A DNA stretch of 59,926 nt, from positions 1 through 59,926 of the forward strand of contig JAAELW010000109.1 in NCBI GenBank assembly GCA_024226235.1. The letters are read 5' to 3'. This document shows positions 8,148 to 16,853 of this stretch, piece by piece. The notes under the pieces were generated by a model. The model ran no database searches. It was not told the DNA's origin and saw nothing but the letters and a program-made list of their open reading frames with translations. The DNA is from a bacterium. Lineage in GTDB: Bacteria; Myxococcota_A; UBA9160; UBA6930. Position numbers and translations under genes: made by a program. Within the stretch, counting starts at the first letter, position 1. Each line of letters begins with the position of its first letter.

Positions 8148-8621
8148 GTGGGGTATGGAAGCGACCGTGGTCGTGGTGGGTGGATTCGTGTCGGGTGGGT
8201 CGGAATGGGGCTCTCGCTGCTGATCGCAGGGGGCGCCTGGGCCGAGCCGGAGGCTCAGGGTGTGAGCGGCGAGGCCTGGCAGAGTGGGCATATGGCCAGC
8301 CGCTATCGGAGCCTGCTGGCCGAGCCCACGCGGGCTCCGGAACTGCGTGGATCTGGGCGCTACGACCAGATCGCGGAGGGCAACGCGGCGACGCCCGGAA
8401 CGGTGCCGCCCGAGACGATCGACACGGTCACCCAGCACAGCTGGGAGAGCGGGCCGGACCGGGGGCGGGGCAAGAGCAGCTGGCCGGGGCGCGGCCCCAG
8501 CAAGAGCATCGCCGGCAAGGCCACGGGCCCGCGAGCCAACCGCAGCCAAGGCAAACCGGAGGGCTCCCACCCTGCGCCCCGAGGGCGCTCGACCGGCACT
8601 GGTGGCGGGCGCGGACGCTGA
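8148..8621 (+). CDS. Putative exported basic protein of unknown function
   Basis: A 157-residue open frame with GTG start at 8148 and GGAG 7 nt before it. Residues about 18-33 look like a signal peptide ending GGAWA-EP. The mature part is mildly acidic then turns into a Gly/Arg/Ser/Pro-rich basic tail. No domain is recognised. Two other frames are open over the same bases, so reality rests on the signal peptide, the ribosome site and its place directly before the ATPase. It could be a spurious frame. Confidence 0.45.
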   Translation: MGYGSDRGRGGWIRVGWVGMGLSLLIAGGAWAEPEAQGVSGEAWQSGHMASRYRSLLAEPTRAPELRGSGRYDQIAEGNAATPGTVPPETIDTVTQHSWESGPDRGRGKSSWPGRGPSKSIAGKATGPRANRSQGKPEGSHPAPRGRSTGTGGGRGR

Positions 8622-8679
8622 ATCCGATTCCTGTGCCCGAAAGCGGCTCCGGGCTGCGACCCTGGTAACCTCCCCGTCC

Positions 8680-9612
8680 ATGGACGATATCCAGATCCAG
8701 CAGGAGAAGGCCCAGAACCTTTGGAACAGCGCCACGCGGAAGATCCCGGCGCTGGCCAAGGCTTCGAAGGTGATCGGCGCGCCCGCGATCGATCCGGCGG
8801 CCATCGGAGGCCTCGTCCAGGCCCAGGAGGAGGTTCTCACCTACGCCTGTGCGATGACGAATCCGGAGGTCTACGAAAACTGGGGCACCTTCCCGCCCTC
8901 GGGTCTGCTTTTGATCGGTCAGCCGGGTTCGGGCAAGACGCTGCTGGCGAAGGCCCTGGCGACCCGTGCGCAGACGGCGTTTCTGCACATTGCGGTGCCG
9001 CGGCTCGCATTGGAGATCGTCCACCATGGTGGCCAGGTGGGTGAGCTTCTCGAGAACTGGAGCCAGGTGCTCGGCGAGATGCCGCCGACGACGGTCTACT
9101 TCCACGAGCTCGAGTTCTTCCAGGCCGAGGAGATCGGGGGCCGTCGCGGCGACCTGCCGATCGGTCCCATCATGGATTTCCTGGGTGAGCTGACCGATCG
9201 CGCGGTCTCCCCGGAGAGCATCCTGCTGGTGGGCTCGACAAGCCACCCCGACACCCTGCGGCCGGCCTTCGTGCAACCGGGCCGCTTCGAACGCGTCGTC
9301 GAGGTGACACCCACCTATCCGGACGACATCATCGCCGCGCTCCAGATCCACGCCACGGCGGCCGAAAAGCGGGCAGGCAAGCCTCTATTCGGCGAGATCG
9401 ATTGGGGTGACGTCGTGAGCCGCTTCCGCGAGCCGTCCACAGGAGACTGGATCCACCTGATGCACAGCGTTCTGCGCCGCAAGGCACGATGCGAAGCAGG
9501 AGCGGAAGACGTCAAGCAGGTCGATACCGAAGATCTGGTACACGAGGTCGACCTCTACCGACGCACGCGCAAGCGCCTGCCCCAGCGTTCACCCGCCGGT
9601 ACCTACCTCTAG
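8680..9612 (+). CDS. AAA-family ATPase with altered Walker B
   Basis: A 310-residue cytoplasmic protein. A short N-terminal helix region precedes an AAA core: Walker A GQPGSGKT at 80-87, sensor-like GSTSHP and the second region of homology with the arginine of QPGRFERVVEV, closest in style to FtsH/proteasomal-type AAA modules but without protease domain. The Walker B position reads TTVYFHELEFF (about 137-147), with His in place of the usual Asp before the catalytic Glu. It may therefore bind Mg-ATP in an unusual way or hydrolyse slowly. ATG 8680 is the start; longer upstream frame is open but overlaps the preceding candidate gene. Partner unknown. Confidence 0.85.
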   Translation: MDDIQIQQEKAQNLWNSATRKIPALAKASKVIGAPAIDPAAIGGLVQAQEEVLTYACAMTNPEVYENWGTFPPSGLLLIGQPGSGKTLLAKALATRAQTAFLHIAVPRLALEIVHHGGQVGELLENWSQVLGEMPPTTVYFHELEFFQAEEIGGRRGDLPIGPIMDFLGELTDRAVSPESILLVGSTSHPDTLRPAFVQPGRFERVVEVTPTYPDDIIAALQIHATAAEKRAGKPLFGEIDWGDVVSRFREPSTGDWIHLMHSVLRRKARCEAGAEDVKQVDTEDLVHEVDLYRRTRKRLPQRSPAGTYL

Positions 9613-9633
9613 GCCGCGAGGAGCAGCCACGCC

Positions 9634-10719
9634 ATGAGCACCTGGATCGTCACCGGCGGCGCCGGCTTCATCGGCTCCAACTTCGCGCGGCGTGCGCTCG
9701 CCCAGACGGACGCGCGCATCGTCGTCGTCGACAAGCTCACCTACGCGGGCAACCTGCAAAGCCTGCGCGATCTGGCGGACGATCCTCGCTTCGCATTCGT
9801 ACACGCCGACATCACCGACCGCGAAGCCATGGACCAGCTCTTTGCGAAGGAGCGACCCCAGATCGTCGTCAACTTCGCCGCAGAGAGCCACGTCGATCGC
9901 TCGATCGAAGGCCCGGTGGAGTTCGTGCACACGAACGTGCTCGGCACGCTCCAGCTGCTGGAAGCAGCTCGGGCCCATGCGGCGGGCATGTCCTCTTCCG
10001 AACTCGCCGACTTCCGCTTCCTGCAGATCTCGACCGACGAGGTCTACGGCTCACTCGGTCCTGAGGGTCTGTTCAGCGAAGACACGCCTTTCGCACCGAA
10101 CTCGCCCTACTCCGCATCCAAGGCCGGCGCCGACCACCTGGTGCGCGCCTACCACGAAACCTACGGCCTGCCGACCCTGCTGACCCACTGCTCGAACAAC
10201 TACGGGCCCTACCAGTTCCCCGAGAAGCTGGTCCCGCTGATCATCCTGAACGCGCTCGAAGCCAAGCCGCTGCCGATCTACGGCGATGGACAGCAGATCC
10301 GGGATTGGCTCTACGTCGAGGACCATTGCAGTGCGCTGATGCGGGTGATCGAAGCCGCAACTCCCGGCTCGCACTACAACATCGGGGGCCGGGCCGAGCA
10401 CACCAATCTGGAGATCGTGGACCGGCTCTGCGCGGCGCTCGAGAGGGCGCATCCCGCTGCGGAAAATCCGGCTCTCCGAAGCCAGGACCTCGACCGCTAC
10501 GACGCACTGAAGACCTTCGTCGAGGACCGCCCCGGCCACGACCGCCGGTATGCGATCGACGACCGCAGGCTCCGCGAGGAACTCGACTGGTCGCCCAGCC
10601 TCGATCTCGAGACAGGCCTGACCAAGACCGTCGCCTGGTTCCTCGAGCACCGGGAATGGTGCGAGGCCGTCCAAACCGGCAGCTACCGCCGGGAGCGGCT
10701 CGGACTACCGGGCAGCTAG
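9634..10719 (+). CDS. rfbB: dTDP-glucose 4,6-dehydratase
   Basis: A 361-residue extended short-chain dehydrogenase. The NAD-binding TGGAGFIG is at 7-14, the catalytic TDE at 134-136, and YxxxK is Y159/K163. HCSNNYGPYQFPEKLVP and YGDGQQIRDWLYVEDH are characteristic of RmlB. It converts dTDP-glucose to dTDP-4-keto-6-deoxyglucose, the entry to rhamnose and other deoxysugars of O-antigen or capsule. The other rml genes are not beside it; it follows the AAA ATPase by 21 nt. Confidence 0.95.
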   Translation: MSTWIVTGGAGFIGSNFARRALAQTDARIVVVDKLTYAGNLQSLRDLADDPRFAFVHADITDREAMDQLFAKERPQIVVNFAAESHVDRSIEGPVEFVHTNVLGTLQLLEAARAHAAGMSSSELADFRFLQISTDEVYGSLGPEGLFSEDTPFAPNSPYSASKAGADHLVRAYHETYGLPTLLTHCSNNYGPYQFPEKLVPLIILNALEAKPLPIYGDGQQIRDWLYVEDHCSALMRVIEAATPGSHYNIGGRAEHTNLEIVDRLCAALERAHPAAENPALRSQDLDRYDALKTFVEDRPGHDRRYAIDDRRLREELDWSPSLDLETGLTKTVAWFLEHREWCEAVQTGSYRRERLGLPGS

Positions 10720-10728
10720 AGGGCCTGG

Positions 10729-10902
10729 CTAGCGGGCAGCCTGCGCGGTGGCGCCCTGGAAGGCGGCCTGATCGGCGGCGATCCGGTGCGAGAGGCACGA
10801 CCGGCAGATGCCGTGGCTGGTAGCCGCAGGGGCCGGAGCTGCCTGGATCCGGGGATCGGGCTGGGAAGCAATCACTGAGTCGCACCATGCGCAAACAACC
10901 AT
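10729..10902 (-). CDS. Small two-CxxC protein (zinc-ribbon-like)
   Basis: A 57-residue minus-strand frame with ATG at 10902 and TAG at 10731-10729. It has two cysteine pairs, CAWC (C4, C7) and SHGICRSC (C33, C36), about 26 residues apart, a four-cysteine pattern suited to one zinc or iron site. The SHGICxxC element recurs at the ends of small bacterial proteins and some sensor proteins. It converges on rfbB with 9 bp between stops. No good Shine-Dalgarno precedes the ATG, and the reading is supported by the motif only. Function unknown. Confidence 0.6.
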   Translation of the reverse strand: MVVCAWCDSVIASQPDPRIQAAPAPAATSHGICRSCLSHRIAADQAAFQGATAQAAR

Positions 10903-11305
10903 CTTGTATAGGAGGTGGCCCCCAGTCGGCGCAGGTGGCGAAAATTCTCAAAATTGGGACGTCCCGATTCTGGGACGACCGCGGGACGATCTTTCCGGGC
11001 CTAAAACCACACGACCAAATGCCCGATTCGAGAGTTCCATCATGCGGAGAGGGAGTCCCCGGACAGGTGCACATTCTTAAAGCGGCAGAGCCTGTGCAGC
11101 CTGCACACGGCCTGCCCGCCACCTGCGCGTGGGCGCTCTCCGGCGGTCCCAGACTCAGGAATCCGGCGGTTTCGGACCGATCGGCAGGAACGCCCGCAAC
11201 GCATCGATCTCCCAGCGTTTCGGCTTCCCCATCCAGGCCGCACAAGAGTCGGCACGGCCCTTGAAAGACTAGACGTCTCCGGAAGCCACTGAAGGAAGCC
11301 CCCCC
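10903..11305. other. Non-coding spacer with operator-like palindromes
   Basis: A 403-bp gap between divergent genes. It holds an AT-rich patch with AAAATT twice (10941-10955), the palindrome GGGACGTCCC at 10956-10965, two more GGGACG at 10972-10977 and 10983-10988, and the inverted repeat TGTGCA-GCC-TGCACA at 11093-11107. These are plausible regulator sites for the divergent pair. No convincing protein or RNA gene is seen. Confidence 0.5.
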
Positions 11306-12433
11306 ATGCCTGAACCCACCGTCCTGTTCGTGGACGATGAGGTCAACATCCTGAAGGCCCTCCAGCGCCTGCTGCGCAATGAGGGCTGGACCGTGCTCAC
11401 CGCCAATCGCGGATCGGAAGCCCTGGCGCTGCTCGATCAGCACCCGGCCCAGATCGTGGTCTCCGATCAGCGCATGCCCGAGATGAGCGGCGTCGAACTG
11501 TTGTCGTCCGTCCGCAAGCGCCACCCCGCGATCGTCCGGATGATGCTCACCGGATACACGGAGATCAACGTCGCGGTCGATGCGATCAACCAAGGCGAAA
11601 TCTACCGGCTGATCACCAAGCCCTGGAACGACGAGGAGCTGAAGGCCACCCTGCGGCAGGCCTTCGACCACTACGCCCTCAAGAACGAGATCAAGCGGCT
11701 CAACCAGGTCTCCCGCGAGCAGAACCTGCGCCTGCAGGACATGAACCGGAACCTGGAAGGCAAGGTTCGTGAGCGCACCAAGCAGCTCGCGGAGAAGCAC
11801 CAGGAGCTGCGCATCGCCTACGTCCAGACGATCCGCGCACTGGCCGAGGCAGTGGACGCAAAGGATACCTACACCCGAGGCCACTCCGAACGGGTCGGTG
11901 TCTACGCCTCGAAGATGGGCCGCGAAATCGGCCTGCCGAAGGAAGTGATCGAGCGGGTCTACATCACCGGGCTGCTGCACGACGTCGGCAAGATCGGTGT
12001 GCGCGATGCGGTGATCACGAAACCGGATAGCCTGACACCTGCCGAATACGATGAAATGAAGGTGCACCCGGAAATCGGTGCACGAATCCTCCAGCCCGTC
12101 GCCTTTCTCTCGGACGTGGTCAGTTGCGTGCGGCATCACCACGAGTGGTACGACGGCTGCGAGCGCGGCTACCCCGACCAGCTCGCGGGTGACTCGATTC
12201 CGCTTCCCTCTCGGATCATCATCGTGGCCGACACCGTCGAGGCCATGACCAGCGATCGCCCCTATCGCAAGGGTCTCGATCTCGAGGCCGTGGTCCGAGA
12301 GCTCGTGAAGTACTCCGGCTCCCAGTTCGACCCACGCTGTGTGGACGTGATGCTTCGGCTGCTCGAAGACGAAGGTGAATCGTTCATCAAGAAGGACCAG
12401 AAATTCGACATCCATGCCTTCCTCGAAGTCTGA
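11306..12433 (+). CDS. Response regulator with HD-GYP domain (RpfG-like)
   Basis: A 375-residue protein: receiver domain 1-120 with D10/D11 acidic pocket, phosphoacceptor D54 in VVSDQRMPE, and the conserved T/K region (LTGY, ITKPW); a coiled linker 125-175; then an HD-GYP phosphodiesterase with HSERV, HDVGK and HHHEWYDG. The GYP motif is DG-CER-GYP, two residues longer than the common DGxGYP. Such enzymes hydrolyse cyclic-di-GMP under control of a sensor kinase, which is not in the window. AAGGAAG precedes ATG 11306. The next gene starts inside its last 20 bp, implying coupling, and a diguanylate cyclase lies 2.7 kb downstream. Confidence 0.93.
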   Translation: MPEPTVLFVDDEVNILKALQRLLRNEGWTVLTANRGSEALALLDQHPAQIVVSDQRMPEMSGVELLSSVRKRHPAIVRMMLTGYTEINVAVDAINQGEIYRLITKPWNDEELKATLRQAFDHYALKNEIKRLNQVSREQNLRLQDMNRNLEGKVRERTKQLAEKHQELRIAYVQTIRALAEAVDAKDTYTRGHSERVGVYASKMGREIGLPKEVIERVYITGLLHDVGKIGVRDAVITKPDSLTPAEYDEMKVHPEIGARILQPVAFLSDVVSCVRHHHEWYDGCERGYPDQLAGDSIPLPSRIIIVADTVEAMTSDRPYRKGLDLEAVVRELVKYSGSQFDPRCVDVMLRLLEDEGESFIKKDQKFDIHAFLEV

Positions 12434-13475
12434 ACAAGACGATCGGCGCGGCGGAATCCGCCTGCTGTCCCAGGAGCTCGCGGCGCTGGGCATGGACCTG
12501 CATGCCACGCTGCAAGAAGAGCCCCGGTTCCTGCTCGACGCACGGCTGCTGAGCGCGCTCCACCAGGAGCTCTTCACCCAGCTCGGACCCATGGACGCCC
12601 GGGCAGCCCTGGTGCAGATGGGCTTCCTGCATGGGCTTCGCGACGCACTGCGCGTCGTGCAACGGGGCTTCGGCGGCTCCACGGCCTGCCTTTCCTCCGC
12701 GGCGAATGCCGTGCCCTTCTCCAACGCGCTGCTTCCGATCCGCTTCTCGCGGCCTTCCGCGGGCGGCGGCGGCCTGCTGATCCAGGGCATCTGGCCGGAT
12801 CGGCACGAAGCCGTGGCCGTCCGAGCGGTGCTCGGAGCCCGCAGCAAGCCGGCGTGCGCGGTGAGCGCCGGTTTCACTTCCGGTTGGCTCTCGGGCATCT
12901 ACGATACGGATCTGTTGGCGTACGAAACAAGCTGCCGTGCGAGCGATGCAGAGGAGTGCAGCTTCCAGGCTCGTGACGCTTCCCAGTGGAGCCGCTCGGA
13001 CGATCCCTCGGTCGAAGAGGCCCTGCTCGCACTGCCGTTCGCACCGCTTCGCGACGTCGTCGCCCGACACATGGCCGAGTACCCGGATCCAGGCGCTCCC
13101 GGAAACGACGGCTTCGAGCCCGGCGCCGCGGTCGTACACGTCTGGGGCCCGGTCATGGTCATCCCGTTCTCGGGCCCGGAGGAATCCCTTCGCGCACTCG
13201 GACTGATCGGCAACGACCCGGGCGCCCGAGATGTACGCGTCGTGGTCATCGATCTCTCGGGCGCGATCATCGATGAGGGCTTTGGCGCTGCCGCGCTCGA
13301 ACAGATTCTCGAGTCCATCGAGGGCTGGGGCGCAGAACCCATCCTGGCGGGTGTCTCGCCTCTGTCCGAACCCGTCGTGGCCGGGCTCGAAGCCTCGCAC
13401 CTCGTCGTGTCGAAGGATCTGCCGGAAGCGATCGCACTGGGCTTCCAGGTCGCTGAGCTCCAGAAGCGCAGGTGA
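12414..13475 (+). CDS. V4R-STAS domain protein
   Basis: A 353-residue soluble protein. Residues about 60-190 match a V4R (4-vinyl reductase-like) ligand-binding domain, closing with FTSGWLSGIYDTDLLAYETSC and a CRASDAEECSF segment typical of the small-molecule/metal pocket. Residues about 225-345 are a STAS domain (VVVIDLSGAIIDEGFGA), with the segment expected to carry the anti-sigma-antagonist switch serine reading DLSGA. A V4R sensor joined to a STAS partner-switch module suggests ligand-controlled signalling. ATG 12414 lies within the HD-GYP gene (20-nt overlap). No kinase or sigma factor partner is adjacent. Confidence 0.75.
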   Translation: MPSSKSEQDDRRGGIRLLSQELAALGMDLHATLQEEPRFLLDARLLSALHQELFTQLGPMDARAALVQMGFLHGLRDALRVVQRGFGGSTACLSSAANAVPFSNALLPIRFSRPSAGGGGLLIQGIWPDRHEAVAVRAVLGARSKPACAVSAGFTSGWLSGIYDTDLLAYETSCRASDAEECSFQARDASQWSRSDDPSVEEALLALPFAPLRDVVARHMAEYPDPGAPGNDGFEPGAAVVHVWGPVMVIPFSGPEESLRALGLIGNDPGARDVRVVVIDLSGAIIDEGFGAAALEQILESIEGWGAEPILAGVSPLSEPVVAGLEASHLVVSKDLPEAIALGFQVAELQKRR

Positions 13476-13550
13476 CCCCGATCGCGTAGCGACTCGCGCC
13501 AAGCGCAGCTGCCGATCAAGTCGCATCCACGTCTGCCCGAAAGCGGAGCG

Positions 13551-15032
13551 ATGGCGTCCCTCGCGGACACACCGCTTCCCAGGCTGCTCGTCGAGCTGCA
13601 TCGTCAGGGCTTCGAAGGCTGGGTCACCCTCGAGCGCGGGAAGCTGCGTCGTCGCCTCCTATGGCAGGGGGGCACTCCGACGCGTCTCGAATCCAATGCA
13701 GACGGCGACGCCCTGGTGGAGCAACTGATCGCCCGAGAGCTGATCGGAGACGATGCCCGGACCCGGGTACGCCGAGAGCTCGCCCGAAAACCCGCACCGG
13801 AGCTGGTCATCCTCGTGGGCCTGAAGCTCGCCGAGCCCCGCGATCTCCTGGCCGCAGTGGCCAGCCAACTGCGCGACTGTCTGCTCGATACCATCGCCTG
13901 GGAAACGGGGAGCGTGAGCTTCGACCCGGTAGAGAAGGGGGACGCAGCCCCACAAGCGGCACCGGTCGATGTGTTGACCATCGCCGCTGAAGGCGTGGCG
14001 CGAAACTGGCGTCTCGACCAGGTCCTCCAGCGGCTGGGCGATCGCGTCACTCACTTTCCGAGCCCCGGAGTAGAATTCGACGCGCTCTGCAAGCGACTCC
14101 CACAGACTCGTGGCGTCGGCACGCTGCTTGAGGCGATCGGCGGAAGCGAATCGGCCTTCAACCTGCTGCGGCGCGTCGCCGACCCTTCGGCGAACGGAGC
14201 GCTCTGGCTGCTGGATGCATGCGGAGCGTTGAGCTGGAGTACTACGCCGGCCGGCCGGCCGGAGCCCGAGCAGGAAGAGACTGAGCAACCGGCCAGCTCG
14301 ATTCCCGAACTCGAAATCATCGTTTCTTCTCCAACCAGCGCTACGGCGGCCGCGGCCCCAGAGCTTGCTTCGAACGCTGCTGATGCCGGACAAGATGCCA
14401 AGCGCCAGAAACTCCGGCAGGAAATTCTCGAGCTGCACGAGCAGCTAGGCAGTATCGACTACTGGGCGCTGCTCGGCATCGACCGAGACTCACCGGCGTC
14501 CAAAGTGAAGAAGGGGTACCTGAAAGTTGCCAAACGGCTGCATCCGGACAAGATCAGCCAGGCCGGGCTCGAGGACGTCAAGGACATGGCCAACGAGCTC
14601 TTCGCCGAGATCACGCGCGCGCATCAAGTGCTCGCCGATCCGGACGAGCGCCGCGCCTACGAAGCCTCGCTCGAGGGCCATACCACCTTCGACGCGGATC
14701 GTCTGGGACAAGCGGAGAGCCTGTTCCGCAAGGGCGAGCTGTTGATGGATGCCGGCAATTTCATCGATGCCCACGAAATGCTCGACGCCGCGGTGCAGCT
14801 CTGGCCCGAAGAGGCGGACTACCAGGCTGCGCTGGCATGGACACTCTTCAAGAAAAACCCACCGGAAGACGCCCGGGCGATCGAGCACTTCAGACAGGCC
14901 CTGACGTTGAATGCGGACAATGCCCACACTCGCTTGCGGCTTGCGGTGGTCCTGAAGGCGACCGGCGATCTGGAGGGGTCTGCCGCAGAGACGTCCAAGG
15001 CCCAGGCCCTCGACCCGGACGCGTCGATCTAG
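13551..15032 (+). CDS. DUF4388/PATAN-like, DnaJ and TPR fusion protein
   Basis: A 493-residue cytoplasmic protein. Residues 1-130 resemble the DUF4388 (PATAN-like) module common in deltaproteobacterial signalling proteins (GFEGWVTLERGKLRRRLLW). Residues 130-290 are less conserved with a Pro/Glu-rich linker. A J domain spans about 302-372 with HPD at 331-333, so it should stimulate an Hsp70. The C-terminus (375-490) forms TPR-like helices. This points to a signalling or gliding/polarity-linked cochaperone rather than general DnaJ, which lacks these domains. It follows the V4R-STAS gene by 75 bp and precedes the cyclase by 127 bp on the same strand. Confidence 0.85.
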   Translation: MASLADTPLPRLLVELHRQGFEGWVTLERGKLRRRLLWQGGTPTRLESNADGDALVEQLIARELIGDDARTRVRRELARKPAPELVILVGLKLAEPRDLLAAVASQLRDCLLDTIAWETGSVSFDPVEKGDAAPQAAPVDVLTIAAEGVARNWRLDQVLQRLGDRVTHFPSPGVEFDALCKRLPQTRGVGTLLEAIGGSESAFNLLRRVADPSANGALWLLDACGALSWSTTPAGRPEPEQEETEQPASSIPELEIIVSSPTSATAAAAPELASNAADAGQDAKRQKLRQEILELHEQLGSIDYWALLGIDRDSPASKVKKGYLKVAKRLHPDKISQAGLEDVKDMANELFAEITRAHQVLADPDERRAYEASLEGHTTFDADRLGQAESLFRKGELLMDAGNFIDAHEMLDAAVQLWPEEADYQAALAWTLFKKNPPEDARAIEHFRQALTLNADNAHTRLRLAVVLKATGDLEGSAAETSKAQALDPDASI

Positions 15033-15159
15033 GAGTCCACTCCCTTCGTCCGGGAATTGCTCTAAAGGTGGGGCACGAATGGGACGAAAGACCCGCCGGG
15101 GGGTCCAGCAAAGTCTCCCCTGGTAGTTGGATCGTGTCCCCGAGGTCTGGAGGAAACCT

Positions 15160-16845
15160 TTGTCCGCGGCTCGGTGGCTTCATCCGTCTCGCAGTCTTCC
15201 CGCCAGGCTCTCGTTGTTCGCCCTTGCGGCGACGATGTTTGCCTCGCTCACGGTCACGGCGATCTCGGTGCATTCGATCGACTCCTTTCTGCGCGACGAA
15301 ATCGAGCAGTCGTTTCCCGAGCTGCTTCGCAACGCGAGTTCACAGCTCGACCTCTGGTACAAGCAGCGTGAGCTCGACGTCGGAGTGTTTGCCAAGAGCG
15401 GCATCCTGACCCAGAACGTCCCGCGGCTGGTGACCGCTGGCCAGGCATCGGCCCGTGCCAAAGCCGAGGTCGACCAGTATCTGCGTTACGTACTCAGCAG
15501 CTTTCCGCAGTTTCGCGCGATGTTCGTGGTCGCGGAATCCGGAGAAGTGCTCCACTGGGTCGGAGACGACGAGAACCTCCCGGAGGAGCTTCTTGCCGAG
15601 ATCGTAGCTGGGGGCGAGATCATCGCACCGCTCCGATGGTCCATGGGTCGTCGCGTCGGGGTCTTGTCGGTTCCGCTCCGCGGAGAGCGAGATCAGACCT
15701 TCGGGTACCTGCTCGCCCTGTTGCGCATGGACGAACTCGACAACGTGCTCACCGAGCTGAATATCGCTGACTCCTGGCGTGCGCAGATCGTCGACTCATC
15801 GCGCCGGATCGTCTCGTCGACTCATCGCGAGGAGACCGGACGCACCCTCGACCGTTTGCCGGCGGAGCATTCCGCTGGCACATCCGTCAGCGAGTACATC
15901 GACCAGGATGGCATTCAGGTCGTCGGAAGCCATCGGGAATTCGGCCGCTTCGACTGGACCCTGGAACTCGAGGTGCCCTACGACGAAGCTTTCGCCCCGG
16001 TCGTTCGGAGTATCGGACGCATTGTGGCCATCGACCTGGCCGTCGTGATCGCACTCGCGGTGGCCGCCTTTCGGGTCGTCATGTCGATCACCAGGCCGAT
16101 CGAGGCTCTCTCGGAGGCAGCGCAACACATCTCGGAAGGCGGTGACTCAGCGGACCTCCCCGCCGATACCCGCCAGGATGAGGTGGGGATCCTCACACGG
16201 GCATTCCGCTCGATGACGACGAGCCTCGCCGCCAAGGCCGAAGAACTCGAGGAGAGCCGGCGACAGGTAGAGGAGGCGAACCGCGCGCTCACCGACAACA
16301 ACGAAAAGCTGCGGCAAGCCAATGAGGTTCTCGAGCAGCTCTCGATCACCGACGGGCTCACTCGGCTGCACAACCACCGCTACTTCCAGGACCAACTCGT
16401 CAAGGAGGTGCGGCGCGCGGATCGCACCGGCGCACCCCTCGCACTGATCCTGGGCGACATCGACTATTTCAAACGCTGGAACGACGAGCTTGGACATGCC
16501 TCTGGAGACCAGATCCTCATGCTGGTCGCCGATGCGATGGCCGGGGCGGTACGAGATGCGGACCTGTTGGCCCGTTACGGCGGAGAGGAGTTCGCCATCC
16601 TCGCACCGGCGACTGAAGGTGAAAGCGCGATCGCCCTGGCTGAGCGCCTGCGCATGGCGATCGCAGAGACCGAATTCGCGGTGGGAACCCTGGAAGACGG
16701 AACCAGGGTCAGTGCATCCTTCGGTGTCGCACTCTTCGACGGCGACCCCGCTCGACTATTCGCCCAGGCCGATCGCGCACTCTACGCTGCCAAGGAGGGC
16801 GGCAGGAATTGTGTGGTCGCCGCGTCGGAGTTGCCTGAGGTCTGA
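15160..16845 (+). CDS. Membrane diguanylate cyclase (sensor-HAMP-GGDEF)
   Basis: A 561-residue protein if started at TTG 15160, which has GGAGGAAA at 15149-15156. A first membrane segment near residues 14-34 and a second near 290-312 enclose a periplasmic sensor region of the Cache type. A HAMP domain (SITRPIEALSEAA) and a coiled coil follow, then a GGDEF domain with ARYGGEEF near residue 473. RDAD five residues before GGEEF is the RxxD inhibitory site, so product inhibition is expected. It should make cyclic-di-GMP in response to an extracytoplasmic signal, opposing the HD-GYP protein upstream. Confidence 0.93.
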   Translation: MSAARWLHPSRSLPARLSLFALAATMFASLTVTAISVHSIDSFLRDEIEQSFPELLRNASSQLDLWYKQRELDVGVFAKSGILTQNVPRLVTAGQASARAKAEVDQYLRYVLSSFPQFRAMFVVAESGEVLHWVGDDENLPEELLAEIVAGGEIIAPLRWSMGRRVGVLSVPLRGERDQTFGYLLALLRMDELDNVLTELNIADSWRAQIVDSSRRIVSSTHREETGRTLDRLPAEHSAGTSVSEYIDQDGIQVVGSHREFGRFDWTLELEVPYDEAFAPVVRSIGRIVAIDLAVVIALAVAAFRVVMSITRPIEALSEAAQHISEGGDSADLPADTRQDEVGILTRAFRSMTTSLAAKAEELEESRRQVEEANRALTDNNEKLRQANEVLEQLSITDGLTRLHNHRYFQDQLVKEVRRADRTGAPLALILGDIDYFKRWNDELGHASGDQILMLVADAMAGAVRDADLLARYGGEEFAILAPATEGESAIALAERLRMAIAETEFAVGTLEDGTRVSASFGVALFDGDPARLFAQADRALYAAKEGGRNCVVAASELPEV

Positions 16846-16853
16846 CCTCAGAA

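Noticed and set aside
11250-11264. Sigma-54-like promoter (GGCACG-N4-TTGA) before the HD-GYP gene
   Set aside because: The -24 half is good but the invariant GC of the -12 half reads GA, so I did not annotate it.
10241-12898. A very long minus-strand open frame (about 885 codons) opposite rfbB and the HD-GYP gene
   Set aside because: It is antisense to two clear genes, is Arg/Pro/Ser rich and has no domain; open frames of this kind are expected at high GC. The real minus-strand item here is the 57-codon cysteine-pair frame.
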